Positions 14,339 to 22,449 are shown, counted from the first letter of the stretch. The stretch is 30,990 bases of DNA from RFQD01 sp049314515 (GCA_049314515.1 JBMOEY010000009.1:1-30990), one strand, 5' to 3'. Program-made: numbers and translations. Notes: a model not told the origin generated them from the letters alone.

Positions 14339-15090
14339 CCCGACTCAGCATCGGAATCGACATCGGTGGCACCGGTATCAAGGGTGGCCTCGTGGATGTC
14401 GAATCGGGAGATTTCGTTGGTGAGCGAATCCGAGTCTTGACCCCAGAGGGCGGCGAACCTGAAGACATCGTGACCGTGACGCGCGAAATCATCGAGCAAT
14501 TGGACGCGCCCCACAACACTCCCGTGGGCGTCGCATTCCCGTCGGCGATTCGTCACGGCGTCACCATGCTCGCCGCCAACATCTCACAACGGTGGATTGG
14601 GTTTGCGGCCGAAGAATTCTTTGAGAAAGAACTCCAACGAGAAATCCACTTCATCAACGATGCGGATGCGGCTGGGTTTGCTGAGGTCAAGTATGGAGCT
14701 GCGCAAGATCGTGACGGCCTCGTCATCATGACGACGTTGGGGACGGGCATCGGAAGTGCCTTTATCTTCAACGGCGTTCTTATTCCCAACACCGAACTCG
14801 GACACCTTGAGATCGACGGCTTCGACGCCGAGACTCGGGCGTCTGCGGTCGCTCGTGAGCGCGAAGGGATTTCGTATGAAGAGTGGGCGGTTCGGCTGCA
14901 ACGCTACTACTCGCATGTCGAGATGCTGTTTTCGCCCGACCTTTTCCTCGTCGGTGGAGGGGTCTCAAAGAGTCACGACCAATTCCTGCCACTGCTCGAC
15001 CTGCGCACGCCTATCATTCCCGCAACATTGCTCAATCGGGCGGGGACTCTGGGCGCAGCCGCGCTCGCCGCTAGTCCGCACCATCACTAG
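14335..15090 (+). CDS. ppgK: Polyphosphate glucokinase
   Basis: PpgK phosphorylates glucose using inorganic polyphosphate (and often ATP), an actinobacterial ROK-family enzyme. The 251-residue product is normal length. It shows the phosphate-binding IGIDIGGTGIKGG at the N-terminus, the catalytic aspartate in FINDADAAGFAEVKYGAA, TTLGTGIGSAFIFNG and LGHLEIDG. These ROK/PpgK blocks, rather than a hexokinase signature, support the call. It starts inside the map stop codon (ATGA), so it is translationally coupled. The functional link to map is not obvious; the pairing may simply share a promoter. Just downstream lies rnpB on the opposite strand. Confidence 0.93.
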   Translation: MTRLSIGIDIGGTGIKGGLVDVESGDFVGERIRVLTPEGGEPEDIVTVTREIIEQLDAPHNTPVGVAFPSAIRHGVTMLAANISQRWIGFAAEEFFEKELQREIHFINDADAAGFAEVKYGAAQDRDGLVIMTTLGTGIGSAFIFNGVLIPNTELGHLEIDGFDAETRASAVAREREGISYEEWAVRLQRYYSHVEMLFSPDLFLVGGGVSKSHDQFLPLLDLRTPIIPATLLNRAGTLGAAALAASPHHH

Positions 15091-15136
15091 CCACAACTGA
15101 TTCGGGGGGGCGTCGAAGGCTACGAGTTGCTGGGGT

Positions 15137-15510
15137 GCGAATGGGCCAGCTGATACGCCGGGTTCTGTTCGGGTCTGAATCAGACCTTCGACGACCATCT
15201 ATCTCGACGCCACGTTACCATGACGCTCTAGCGGTCTACCCGAAAGCTCGAGCGAGCAGCCCTCAATCGCTTTCTGTCTGACCTTGCTCCGGGCGAGGTT
15301 TACCTGGCCGGCACGGTTACCCGTCCCGCCGGTGGTCTCTTACACCACCGTTTCACCCTTACCGCTCGATCGCTCGAGTGGCGGTTTACTTTCTGTTGCA
15401 CTTTCTCGCGGGTTACCCCGGGTGGGTGTTACCCACCACCCTGCTCTGTGGAGCCCGGACGTTCCTCGTCGCACTTGCGCGCGCCGCGGTCGTCTTGCCG
15501 ACCCATTCGC
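15137..15510 (-). ncRNA. rnpB: RNase P RNA (bacterial type A-like)
   Basis: This is the catalytic RNA that matures tRNA 5' ends. On the minus strand the 5' conserved region reads GAGGAACGTCCGGGCTCCA (starting near 15467) and the 3' conserved region ACAGAACCCGGCGTATC (near 15165). The terminal helix P1 sets the ends: GCGAATGGG at the 5' end (15510-15502) pairs with CCCATTCGC at the 3' end (15145-15137). The length of 374 nt suits actinobacteria. A TAAACT box lies 6 nt upstream of the predicted first nucleotide. Boundaries could be off by several bases. Open frames across this interval are not genes. Confidence 0.95.
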
Positions 15511-15516
15511 GTTGTC

Positions 15517-15522
15517 AGTTTA
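15517..15522 (-). promoter_or_regulatory. -10 box of rnpB
   Basis: On the minus strand, TAAACT is followed by GACAAC and then the first P1 nucleotide at 15510. This spacing supports the predicted 5' end of RNase P RNA. The box lies in the 32 bp between rnpB and the RNase H gene stop. Confidence 0.6.
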
Positions 15523-15542
15523 CGACGGGATCACGGCAACAA

Positions 15543-15974
15543 TCAGCCCAGAAGCTCAAACGAGTCCTTCAAGTCCATCGCGCGATTCGCGACCGAGTCA
15601 GCCCGGGCGTTGTCGAGCCGGGGTACCCACTCAAAGTGCACCAGTCGCCCACCGATGACTGCCCGAGCTTCCTGAGCCAGAGTTGCCATATCCGGATGCT
15701 TAATCTTCCACCGACCAGACATTTGCTCAACGACGAGCTTGGAGTCCATTCGAACCACAATGACGGTTTCCTCGCTGCTGTGGCCAATCGCGAACTTGAT
15801 TCCCGCAAGCATCCCGGAATATTCCGCAACGTTATTGGTCGCGTGACCCACAAAAACACCAATCTGAGCAATCACGTGGCCCGTCGCGTCATCAACCACC
15901 ACTGCTCCGCCCGCGGCAACACCGGGGTTACCGCGAGAACCACCGTCGGCTTCGACAATGAGTCGCGGAATCAC
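15543..15974 (-). CDS. Ribonuclease HI family protein
   Basis: The product is 143 residues and has the RNase H fold, cutting RNA in RNA/DNA hybrids. The acidic active-site residues are visible: D10 (VEADGGSRGNPG), E51 (NVAEYSGML), D77 (VVRMDSKLV) and D126 (DNARADSVANRAMD). I chose the GTG at 15974 because it forms a GTGA overlap with the stop of the upstream gene and has GGAG 8 nt before it. A longer frame to 16007 lacks such support. The gene matches in position the RNase H domain of mycobacterial Rv2228c, but here it stands alone without the phosphatase domain found there. It is the last protein gene of a four-gene minus-strand run. Confidence 0.92.
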   Translation of the reverse strand: MIPRLIVEADGGSRGNPGVAAGGAVVVDDATGHVIAQIGVFVGHATNNVAEYSGMLAGIKFAIGHSSEETVIVVRMDSKLVVEQMSGRWKIKHPDMATLAQEARAVIGGRLVHFEWVPRLDNARADSVANRAMDLKDSFELLG

Positions 15975-16705
15975 AGACCTGACTCCGGAGTTCGAATCAA
16001 AATGCAATTACTGTCCGGGCATAAAATCACATCGTCGTCGTCAGCTTCGCGAATCTTGGCCAAGTCAGTCTCGCTCAACGCCAGACCACTGCCTCCCGAT
16101 ACGCCACGCGTCAGAAGTGCGGCCCCGATGCCGTACCTGCTGCGCTGACGCTCATACAACTCGATGAGATCGGCTGGGAGTTCCATGATGAGAGCGGAAC
16201 GGTTTCGAAGAAGGTCACTGCGCTCGCCGGCGATTTGAGTCAACCTTGACTGCGTAGATTGCTCGGCGATGACAATCTCTGCTCTCTGAGTTTCGCGTTC
16301 CTCGCGCAGTTCCAACAGAGACTTCTCAGCGTCGTCGAGTCGTTGCATGACTTCAAGTTCAATCTCCTCCAAATTGGCTCGTCGGGTTCGCAAGCTGGCA
16401 AGCTCTGACTCGATCGCCTGCGCGTCTCTCGCGCTTGACGTTTGGGATTCGCGCTCGAGATCTGCGGCGATTCGAGCAACGACCATCGCGACATCTGCCT
16501 CAATGCGCTCGATCTCTCTCTGCAAGTCCTCAACGACGCCCTGCCGAGATATAAAATCTGCCGCACTCTCGGTCAGCAGACCTTCGAGGTTTCGGGTCAG
16601 GTCAAACTCTGGCAGGTGCTTACTTGCATATTCGAGTTGACGATCGTGGGTATCAATCGCCTGAAGATCAAGAAGCAAGCGTTGGTGAACTGGTGAAGCC
16701 TTCAT
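15971..16705 (-). CDS. Coiled-coil protein of the C4 zinc-ribbon (CT398/CdsZ-like) family with lost zinc cysteines
   Basis: The 244-residue product is mostly long heptad-like helices (about 15-165, rich in Glu, Arg, Leu) followed by a short C-terminal domain. In the family this end carries CxxC...CxxC zinc ribbons. Here the first pair reads GVSGGSG with serines at 203 and 206, and the second reads CPDSNC with C229 and C234 five apart. Zinc binding is therefore unlikely. The family role is unclear; members have been tied to regulation and to RNA- or secretion-related partners. The ATG at 16705 is chosen to start the family-like MKASPVHQRLLLDLQ. A longer frame to 16834 overlaps the NIF3 gene. 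It is coupled to RNase H by GTGA. Confidence 0.82.
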   Translation of the reverse strand: MKASPVHQRLLLDLQAIDTHDRQLEYASKHLPEFDLTRNLEGLLTESAADFISRQGVVEDLQREIERIEADVAMVVARIAADLERESQTSSARDAQAIESELASLRTRRANLEEIELEVMQRLDDAEKSLLELREERETQRAEIVIAEQSTQSRLTQIAGERSDLLRNRSALIMELPADLIELYERQRSRYGIGAALLTRGVSGGSGLALSETDLAKIREADDDDVILCPDSNCILIRTPESGL

Positions 16706-16757
16706 GTCTGCCCTCGATGGTCTTCCGATTCGTCGCTGCACGCACGCATCGACGTCA

Positions 16758-17579
16758 TTACTGTACGACGAGAAAGTCCCACGGGTCCGTCCGCACGTCA
16801 CTGACCGAAAAAACGACAGACGGGATTCGGCCACGCAGGTTTTGTGCGGCGGTTGACAACCACACCCATTCGCTCGCCCAGTGCGACACGTCGATCAGAG
16901 CCGGCCCGTTGTCGAGTTTGGCCCACTCGCGAAATTCCAATGCCGGATGGTGACGGAGGTCACTCGTGATAAAAACGTCGGCAGACAGCACCTTTGATTC
17001 TGCGAGCAAGCTATCCCCCGCGCCTCCACAGAGGGCGATTCGGCGAACCCGATTCTCAAAGTCTCCTGAGACGCGCACGCCCTGTGCGGTCGACGGAATC
17101 AGCCCCGCGATCTGACGAGCGACAACCCCAAGTGGGGACGCCGCCACAAGATTTCCCACCCGGCCGACGCCACGCACGGGTGAAGATCCGGGCTGAGGGG
17201 TAATCGGTTCCACGTCGGTCAACGCGAGCGCTTGCGCTAGGCAATCTGACACACCGTCGGAAACAACATCGGCATTCGTATGAGCAGTGAGAAGACCCAT
17301 TCCGTGGCGAATCATCAGAGCGAGACTCGCGCCCTTGTATGTCTCTTCGGAAGCGGAGGTGATGCCCCGCAGTAACAATGGATGATGAGCGATGAGAAAA
17401 TCAACTCCCGCGGAGTGCGCATCCAGAATCACTTCCGGCGTCACATCGACGCAGAGACGCACGTGCTTAATCACATCTCGGGGATGTCCTACAACGAGTC
17501 CGATTGAATCCCACGGCTGCGCTCCGTCGGCTGGCCATACTTCCTCGATGACCGAGGACAACTCTCCGACGGTCGTCAC
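16758..17579 (-). CDS. NIF3-like dinuclear metal centre protein
   Basis: Members form toroidal hexamers with two metal ions per subunit. They are often annotated as GTP cyclohydrolase I type 2 homologues, but the real substrate is unsettled. The 273-residue product shows the metal-binding histidines H65/H66 (LIAHHPLLLRG), D104 (HTNADVVSDG), and the C-terminal H233 and E237 (VSHWASEWVWL). The start is a GTG at 17579 that overlaps the stop of the upstream gene as GTGA, so translation is coupled. The order NIF3, zinc-ribbon coiled coil, RNase H is conserved in mycobacteria (Rv2230c-Rv2228c), which suggests a shared, still unclear, housekeeping role. Confidence 0.93.
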   Translation of the reverse strand: MTTVGELSSVIEEVWPADGAQPWDSIGLVVGHPRDVIKHVRLCVDVTPEVILDAHSAGVDFLIAHHPLLLRGITSASEETYKGASLALMIRHGMGLLTAHTNADVVSDGVSDCLAQALALTDVEPITPQPGSSPVRGVGRVGNLVAASPLGVVARQIAGLIPSTAQGVRVSGDFENRVRRIALCGGAGDSLLAESKVLSADVFITSDLRHHPALEFREWAKLDNGPALIDVSHWASEWVWLSTAAQNLRGRIPSVVFSVSDVRTDPWDFLVVQ

Positions 17580-18052
17580 TCGCCGGAGTATCCCATCAAC
17601 TCGTCAAAGCTGGAGGGCCGGCGAGCAGCCGCGGAGGAATCAAATTTCTTCTCCGGGGATGGAGGTGACTCCTCCAAGAGTTCATCAAGTGTCACCAACA
17701 TGCCTTCGCTACCACCCGTGTCACGGGGTTCGGTTCTTGGTGTTTCCATGCTCTGCGAGCGTTTGGCTTCTTTCGCCGCGTTTTTCGCTTCAGCGGCTTG
17801 GCGCTGCGCATCGAGTTTCGCTTGACGTTGTGACTCACGAGCAGCCTGCTTTTCACTGCGCTTCTGCTCGCGAGTGGTCGCCGCTTTTTCCTTACGAGAG
17901 TGAGAACGTGATTCGTCGGACCCCGACAAGGCCTCGTCGGTTGATTCTCCCGGGGCACGTCGAACGTGCTCCTGCATCACGGTGACCTCAAACGGCGCCT
18001 CGATGAGACGCGCATCCACGATTGCCGGGGTGGGTATCGACGTGTCGTTCAC
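17576..18052 (-). CDS. Highly charged, low-complexity protein of unknown function
   Basis: I do not recognise this 158-residue protein. It begins with a short ordered-looking stretch (VDARLIEAPFEVTVMQEHV), continues with about 70 residues rich in Lys, Arg, Glu, Gln and Ala that should form a long single helix or coiled coil, and ends in a Ser/Pro-rich tail with two similar acidic motifs (LVTLDELLEESP and SSFDELMGYS). There is no membrane segment or signal. The repeated S/T-x-DEL pattern looks like a short linear binding motif. The GTG at 18052 follows TAAAGT by 6 nt, which suggests a leaderless mRNA, and its stop overlaps the NIF3 start. It is probably the first gene of the minus-strand operon. 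Confidence 0.75.
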   Translation of the reverse strand: MNDTSIPTPAIVDARLIEAPFEVTVMQEHVRRAPGESTDEALSGSDESRSHSRKEKAATTREQKRSEKQAARESQRQAKLDAQRQAAEAKNAAKEAKRSQSMETPRTEPRDTGGSEGMLVTLDELLEESPPSPEKKFDSSAAARRPSSFDELMGYSGE

Positions 18053-18058
18053 AGTCGT

Positions 18059-18064
18059 ACTTTA
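18059..18064 (-). promoter_or_regulatory. -10 box for leaderless first gene of the NIF3 operon
   Basis: On the minus strand, TAAAGT is followed by ACGACT (6 nt) and the GTG at 18052. It lies 8 nt beyond the 3' end of tRNA-Val on the same strand, so read-through from the tRNA is also possible. Confidence 0.45.
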
Positions 18065-18072
18065 CCGAGAAG

Positions 18073-18145
18073 TGGGCCCTACCGGGCTCGAACCGATGAC
18101 ATCCACGGTGTAAACGTGGCGCTCTACCAACTGAGCTAAAGGCCC
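18073..18145 (-). tRNA. tRNA-Val (anticodon TAC)
   Basis: The 73-nt cloverleaf is complete on the minus strand: acceptor GGGCCTT pairing with AGGGCCC (one T-G pair), D-arm GCTCAGTTGGTAGAGC, anticodon stem CCACG/CGTGG around loop TTTACAC (anticodon TAC), T-arm with GGTTCGAGCC, and discriminator A. CCA is not encoded; the next bases are CTT. Confidence 0.96.
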
Positions 18146-18175
18146 TCTTGTCAGGAGACAAGACTATCGACTGAA

Positions 18176-18634
18176 TTAGGCGAGTGCGCTCAATGCCTCG
18201 CGATAAGCCGCAAATTCTCGAGCTTGCCCCGGTGCCGTGATGAAGGTTGCCGCAACGTTTCCGTCTTTGTTGATCACAATGGTGGCGCGATTAGCAAACC
18301 CGTCGTCTGCGACGAAGACTCCGAAATCCTGCGCAACCTTGCCGTGTGGCCAGAAATCCGCCAACAGGTTGAAGACATAGTTTTGGCTCTCCGCGAAGGC
18401 GCGTTGAGTGAAGAATGAGTCCACGGAGACGCCAAAGAGCTCGACATCACTGTCGGCAAACACGCCGAGATTGTCGCGAATCTCACAGAGCTCACCCGTG
18501 CAGATTCCGCTGAATGCGAGCGGAAAAAAGACGAGAACGACGGGTTTCACCCCCCGGAAGGACGAAAGAGTCACGACTTCTCCGAATTGATTTTTCAGAG
18601 CAAAGTCGGGAGCAAGGGTGCCAATCTCAATCAT
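18176..18634 (-). CDS. Thiol peroxiredoxin of the AhpE/BCP group
   Basis: Peroxiredoxins reduce hydrogen peroxide and organic peroxides through a reactive cysteine. The 152-residue product contains the active-site block FFPLAFSGICTGELCEIRDN, with peroxidatic C45. A second cysteine, C50, lies five residues on, the spacing used for the resolving cysteine in E. coli BCP. The surrounding sequence is otherwise closest, from memory, to mycobacterial AhpE, which has aspartate there and is 1-Cys. The position, divergent from aceE, also matches AhpE. The ATG at 18634 is preceded by AAAGG about 11 nt upstream; a frame extending to 18751 is not family-like. Confidence 0.92.
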   Translation of the reverse strand: MIEIGTLAPDFALKNQFGEVVTLSSFRGVKPVVLVFFPLAFSGICTGELCEIRDNLGVFADSDVELFGVSVDSFFTQRAFAESQNYVFNLLADFWPHGKVAQDFGVFVADDGFANRATIVINKDGNVAATFITAPGQAREFAAYREALSALA

Positions 18635-18743
18635 GCGTTTTCTGCCTTTCGTGACGAACGTGAGGCAAGCATATTCGTTCAGTAGTGTTAAGTTCGTCGC
18701 CCTTCCGTCGCATCTGGCACACCATGCCTCTCGCAATGGGCGC

Positions 18744-18762
18744 ACGGACATGATCTGTCCGT
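18744..18762. promoter_or_regulatory. Palindrome just upstream of aceE
   Basis: ACGGACA (18744-18750) and TGTCCGT (18756-18762) form a perfect 7-bp inverted repeat around TGATC. The site ends 9 nt before the AGAAGAAAG purine run that precedes the aceE start. It could be an operator for a dimeric regulator or a 5' leader hairpin. Confidence 0.4.
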
Positions 18763-18783
18763 CATGAGAAGAAAGTGCAGCGC

Positions 18784-21510
18784 GTGACCGTTAACGACCA
18801 AGACCCGTATTCCGTCACCAACATTGACTCCGACCCCGTGGAAACCGCGGAATGGCTGGAATCGCTCGATGGTGTTGTCGAAACCTCCGGACACGAACGT
18901 GGCCGAAACGTCATGCTCAGCCTGTTGCGACGGTCGAAGGAATTGCACCTCGGAGTTCCCATGGTGCCCACCACGGACTTCATAAACACCATTGCCCCGG
19001 ACGATGAACCGGGGTTCCCGGGTGATGAAGAAATCGAACGTCGTTATCGGGCGTGGATCCGATGGAACGCCGCAATGCTCGTTCACCGTGCTCAAAGGCC
19101 CGGAATTTCCGTTGGCGGGCATATCTCGACTTATGCTTCCTCGTCATCGCTCTACGAAGTGGGATTCAACCACTTCTTCCGTGGACAGGACCATCCGGGT
19201 GGCGGCGACCAGGTTTTCTATCAGGGACACGCTTCTCCGGGTGCCTACGCTCGCGCCTTCCTCGAAGGCAGATTGAGCGAGTCTCAGCTCGACGGATTTC
19301 GACAAGAGAAGTCCCACGCCGGCGGTGGACTCTCGTCCTACCCGCACCCGCGCCTCATGCCGGAGTTTTGGCAATTTCCCACGGTCTCCATGGGACTCGG
19401 TCCCATTAATGCGATCTACCAGGCTCAACTCAATCGCTACCTGACGAACCGTGGCATCAAAGATGCCTCGGACCAACAGGTCTGGGCGTTCTTGGGTGAT
19501 GGTGAGATGGACGAAGTCGAAAGTCGCGGGCAGCTGCAGGTGGCCGCCAATGACGGACTCGACAATCTCAACTTTGTGATCAACTGCAATCTGCAGCGCC
19601 TCGACGGACCCGTGCGTGGAAATGGCAAAATTATTCAGGAACTAGAGAGCTTTTTCCGCGGCGCCGGCTGGAACGTCATCAAAGTCATTTGGGGTCGCGA
19701 ATGGGATGACCTGCTGGCTCGCGACGAAGAAGGTGCCTTGCGCACCTTGATGAATGTCACTCCCGACGGAGACTTCCAGACGTACAAGACGGAAGACGGG
19801 GCATTTGTTCGCGAGAACTTTTTTGCGCGCGATCCTCGCGCCCTGAAGCTCGTCGAAAACTATTCGGATGACCAAATTTGGGGACTCAAACGCGGCGGGC
19901 ACGACTATCGCAAGGTCTACGCTGCGTTCAAGGCCGCAGCCGAACACAAGGGTCAACCAACGGTTATCCTTGCCCACACAATTAAGGGCTACGGGCTCGG
20001 AAAACATTTCGAGGGTCGCAATGCAACCCACCAAATGAAGAAGCTCAAACTTGAAGATCTCAAGCTCGTTCGTGACTTCTTGAAAATTCCCATTACGGAC
20101 GCCGCGCTCGAGGAAGATCCGTACCTGCCTCCGTACTTCAAGCCGAGTGACGACGACCCGCACATTCAATACCTGCACGAACGCCGGCGCGCGCTCGGAG
20201 GTTACGTTCCGGAGCGACGTTCGAAATACACGCACGTCAACGTCCCAGAGGCGGGCACATACGCAATCGCAGCTAAGGGTTCGGGTACGCAAGAGATTGC
20301 CACCACGATGGCATTTGTTCGTTTGCTCAAGGACCTCATTAGAGACAAAGAATTTGGTCCTCGGATTGTGCCGATCATTCCGGATGAAGCCCGGACCTTT
20401 GGCATGGATGCGTTCTTCCCAAATGCGAAGATTTACAATCCGAATGGTCAGCACTACATCTCGGTAGACCGCGACTTGCTACTCGCCTATAAGGAAGATC
20501 CCACCGGCACCATCATTCACGTGGGCATCAATGAGGCAGGCGCATTGGCTGCCTTCACGGCAGTTGGTTCGTCGTACTCAACTCAGGGCGAGCTTCTGGT
20601 CCCGGTATACGTGTTCTATTCGATGTTTGGCTTCCAGCGCACGGGTGACGCGTTCTGGCTTGCCGGAGACCAGATGGTGCGCGGATTTGTGATTGGCGCC
20701 ACGGCGGGTCGTACCACGTTGACCGGCGAAGGATTGCAACACGCCGATGGACACTCGCCCCTCATCGCCTTCACTAATCCCGCAGTGGTCTCCTATGACC
20801 CCGCATACGGGTATGAGATCGGCCATATAGTGCGGTCTGGCATTGACCGGATGTACGGCGGCGAGCATCCGGAACCCAACGTGATGTACTACTTGACGGT
20901 TTACAACGAGCCAATTGTTCAGCCAGCGGAGCCAGAAGATTTGGACATCGAAGGCGTCGTCAGAGGAATGTACCTGCTCAAGGAATCGGAATCGAGTGGT
21001 CACAAAGCTCAGATTCTCGCGTCTGGCGTGGCGGTTCCCTGGGCTCTTGAGGCGCAAGATTTATTGGAACAGGACTGGGGAGTTTCGGCCGATGTCTGGT
21101 CGGTCACGTCATGGTCCGAGCTTCGTCGAGACGGGATAACTGCACAGGGTGCAAACCTTCTCGACCCCACGGGCGAGCTTCACGTTCCCTACGTCACGAA
21201 GAAACTCGCGGACACGTCAGGACCAGTTGTCGCCGTGTCGGACTATAACCACCTCGTGCCTGGCATGATTAGGGAGTTTGTACCTGGTTCATTTGCGACC
21301 CTTGGTGCCGACGGCTTTGGGTTCTCTGACACTCGTGCGGCTGCCCGCCGGCACTTCCTCATCGACGGTCCGTCAATTGTTGTTCGAACGCTTCTCTCCC
21401 TGGCAGAACAGGGCGTCGTCGAGCGCACCACCGTGCGTGAGGCCATTGACAAGTACAGACTGTTCGATGTCACGGCTGGAACAACCGGCTCGGCCGGTGG
21501 CGAGAGCTAA
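18784..21510 (+). CDS. aceE: Pyruvate dehydrogenase E1 component, homodimeric type
   Basis: AceE decarboxylates pyruvate with thiamine diphosphate and acetylates the lipoyl group of E2, feeding acetyl-CoA into the cycle and fatty acid synthesis. From the GTG at 18784 the product has 908 residues, close to the family's usual 890-930. The thiamine-binding motif is visible as FLGDGEMDE, about 25 residues, then NFVINCNLQ. Other E1 blocks are GVPMVPTTDFINTI, GGHISTYASSSSLYEVG, ILAHTIKGYG and PIIPDEARTFGMD. An upstream GTG at 18775 adds three residues; 18784 is chosen because MTVNDQDPYS fits the family and the purine-rich AGAAGAAAG lies before it. fabD begins 18 bp downstream, so aceE may head the fatty-acid operon. 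Confidence 0.95.
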   Translation: MTVNDQDPYSVTNIDSDPVETAEWLESLDGVVETSGHERGRNVMLSLLRRSKELHLGVPMVPTTDFINTIAPDDEPGFPGDEEIERRYRAWIRWNAAMLVHRAQRPGISVGGHISTYASSSSLYEVGFNHFFRGQDHPGGGDQVFYQGHASPGAYARAFLEGRLSESQLDGFRQEKSHAGGGLSSYPHPRLMPEFWQFPTVSMGLGPINAIYQAQLNRYLTNRGIKDASDQQVWAFLGDGEMDEVESRGQLQVAANDGLDNLNFVINCNLQRLDGPVRGNGKIIQELESFFRGAGWNVIKVIWGREWDDLLARDEEGALRTLMNVTPDGDFQTYKTEDGAFVRENFFARDPRALKLVENYSDDQIWGLKRGGHDYRKVYAAFKAAAEHKGQPTVILAHTIKGYGLGKHFEGRNATHQMKKLKLEDLKLVRDFLKIPITDAALEEDPYLPPYFKPSDDDPHIQYLHERRRALGGYVPERRSKYTHVNVPEAGTYAIAAKGSGTQEIATTMAFVRLLKDLIRDKEFGPRIVPIIPDEARTFGMDAFFPNAKIYNPNGQHYISVDRDLLLAYKEDPTGTIIHVGINEAGALAAFTAVGSSYSTQGELLVPVYVFYSMFGFQRTGDAFWLAGDQMVRGFVIGATAGRTTLTGEGLQHADGHSPLIAFTNPAVVSYDPAYGYEIGHIVRSGIDRMYGGEHPEPNVMYYLTVYNEPIVQPAEPEDLDIEGVVRGMYLLKESESSGHKAQILASGVAVPWALEAQDLLEQDWGVSADVWSVTSWSELRRDGITAQGANLLDPTGELHVPYVTKKLADTSGPVVAVSDYNHLVPGMIREFVPGSFATLGADGFGFSDTRAAARRHFLIDGPSIVVRTLLSLAEQGVVERTTVREAIDKYRLFDVTAGTTGSAGGES

Positions 21511-21528
21511 ACCAGGAAAGGTCTGCGA

Positions 21529-22449
21529 ATGATTATCGTCGTGTGTCCTGGGCAAGGGTCCCAGACCCCGGGGTTTTTGGAGCCGTGGATTGCGGATTCC
21601 GGGAGTCGTGCACTGCTTGAGTCCCTGTCCGAAGCTGCCGGTGTCGACCTCATCAAACACGGTACCGTGAGCGACGCGGATACGATTCGGGATACGCAAA
21701 TCGCACAGCCGCTCATCGTGGCAGCCGGCATTTTGACCCTCGATGCGCTGGCGGACACCGATCACCTGACGAAAACGGGCGGAATTGCTGGACACTCTGT
21801 TGGCGAGTTCACCGCGGCAGCCGGCGCCGGGGTTCTTGACGCTCATGATGCCGTTCGGCTCGTTGGGCTGAGGGGTCGGGCGATGGCGGAGGCGGCCGAG
21901 CAAGTCTCCACGGGTATGAGCGCTGTCATTGGCGGTGACGAGACCGAGATTACGCGTCGAATTGCAGAACTCGGTCTCTATGCAGCAAATTACAACGGTG
22001 GCGGACAACTCGTCGTCGCGGGTGAACTCAACTCATTGGCGAGGATGGCAGAGACACCACCCGCGGGCTCTCGGGTCATTCCACTCCAAGTTGCGGGTGC
22101 ATTTCACACGCCGTACATGGAGTCTGCGGTTGCCGAATTGAGCGCGGCTGCTCTCACCGTCAATAATTCAGACCCGCGTCGCAAATTGTGGACCAACCGT
22201 GATGGCTCCCTCGTGACAAATGGACGCGCGTTCCTCGACTTGATGGTCGGACAGGTCTCCTCCCCCGTTCGGTGGGATATGTGCATGGATTCTTTCTCCG
22301 CCGCCGGAGTCACTGGCATTATCGAAGTGACACCCGCTGGAGCGCTGGTTGGCCTCGCCAAGCGCGCGTTGAAAGGCGTTCCGACGGTTGCAATCAAGTC
22401 GCCCGATGACTTGACCACCGCCCGCGAACTTATCGATTCATTGGCGTAG
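21529..22449 (+). CDS. fabD: Malonyl-CoA:ACP transacylase
   Basis: FabD loads malonyl groups onto acyl carrier protein for type II fatty acid synthesis. The 306-residue product shows the N-terminal CPGQGSQTPGF, the nucleophile S90 in GHSVGE, the arginine-bearing VGLRGRAM block and the catalytic H193 in GAFHTPYM. AGGAAAGG at 21514-21521 supports the ATG at 21529. It lies 18 bp after aceE and 32 bp before fabH. The order fabD-fabH-acpP-fabF is that known from Streptomyces and differs from mycobacteria, where fabH is absent from this cluster. Confidence 0.96.
   Translation: MIIVVCPGQGSQTPGFLEPWIADSGSRALLESLSEAAGVDLIKHGTVSDADTIRDTQIAQPLIVAAGILTLDALADTDHLTKTGGIAGHSVGEFTAAAGAGVLDAHDAVRLVGLRGRAMAEAAEQVSTGMSAVIGGDETEITRRIAELGLYAANYNGGGQLVVAGELNSLARMAETPPAGSRVIPLQVAGAFHTPYMESAVAELSAAALTVNNSDPRRKLWTNRDGSLVTNGRAFLDLMVGQVSSPVRWDMCMDSFSAAGVTGIIEVTPAGALVGLAKRALKGVPTVAIKSPDDLTTARELIDSLA

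Noticed and set aside
15284..16148. Open frames on the plus strand (including one of 256 codons) across 15284-16148
   Set aside because: They lie antisense to RNase P RNA and the RNase H gene; the translations are compositionally odd and match nothing.
19642..20454. 270-codon minus-strand frame inside aceE
   Set aside because: Antisense to conserved AceE coding sequence; no independent support.
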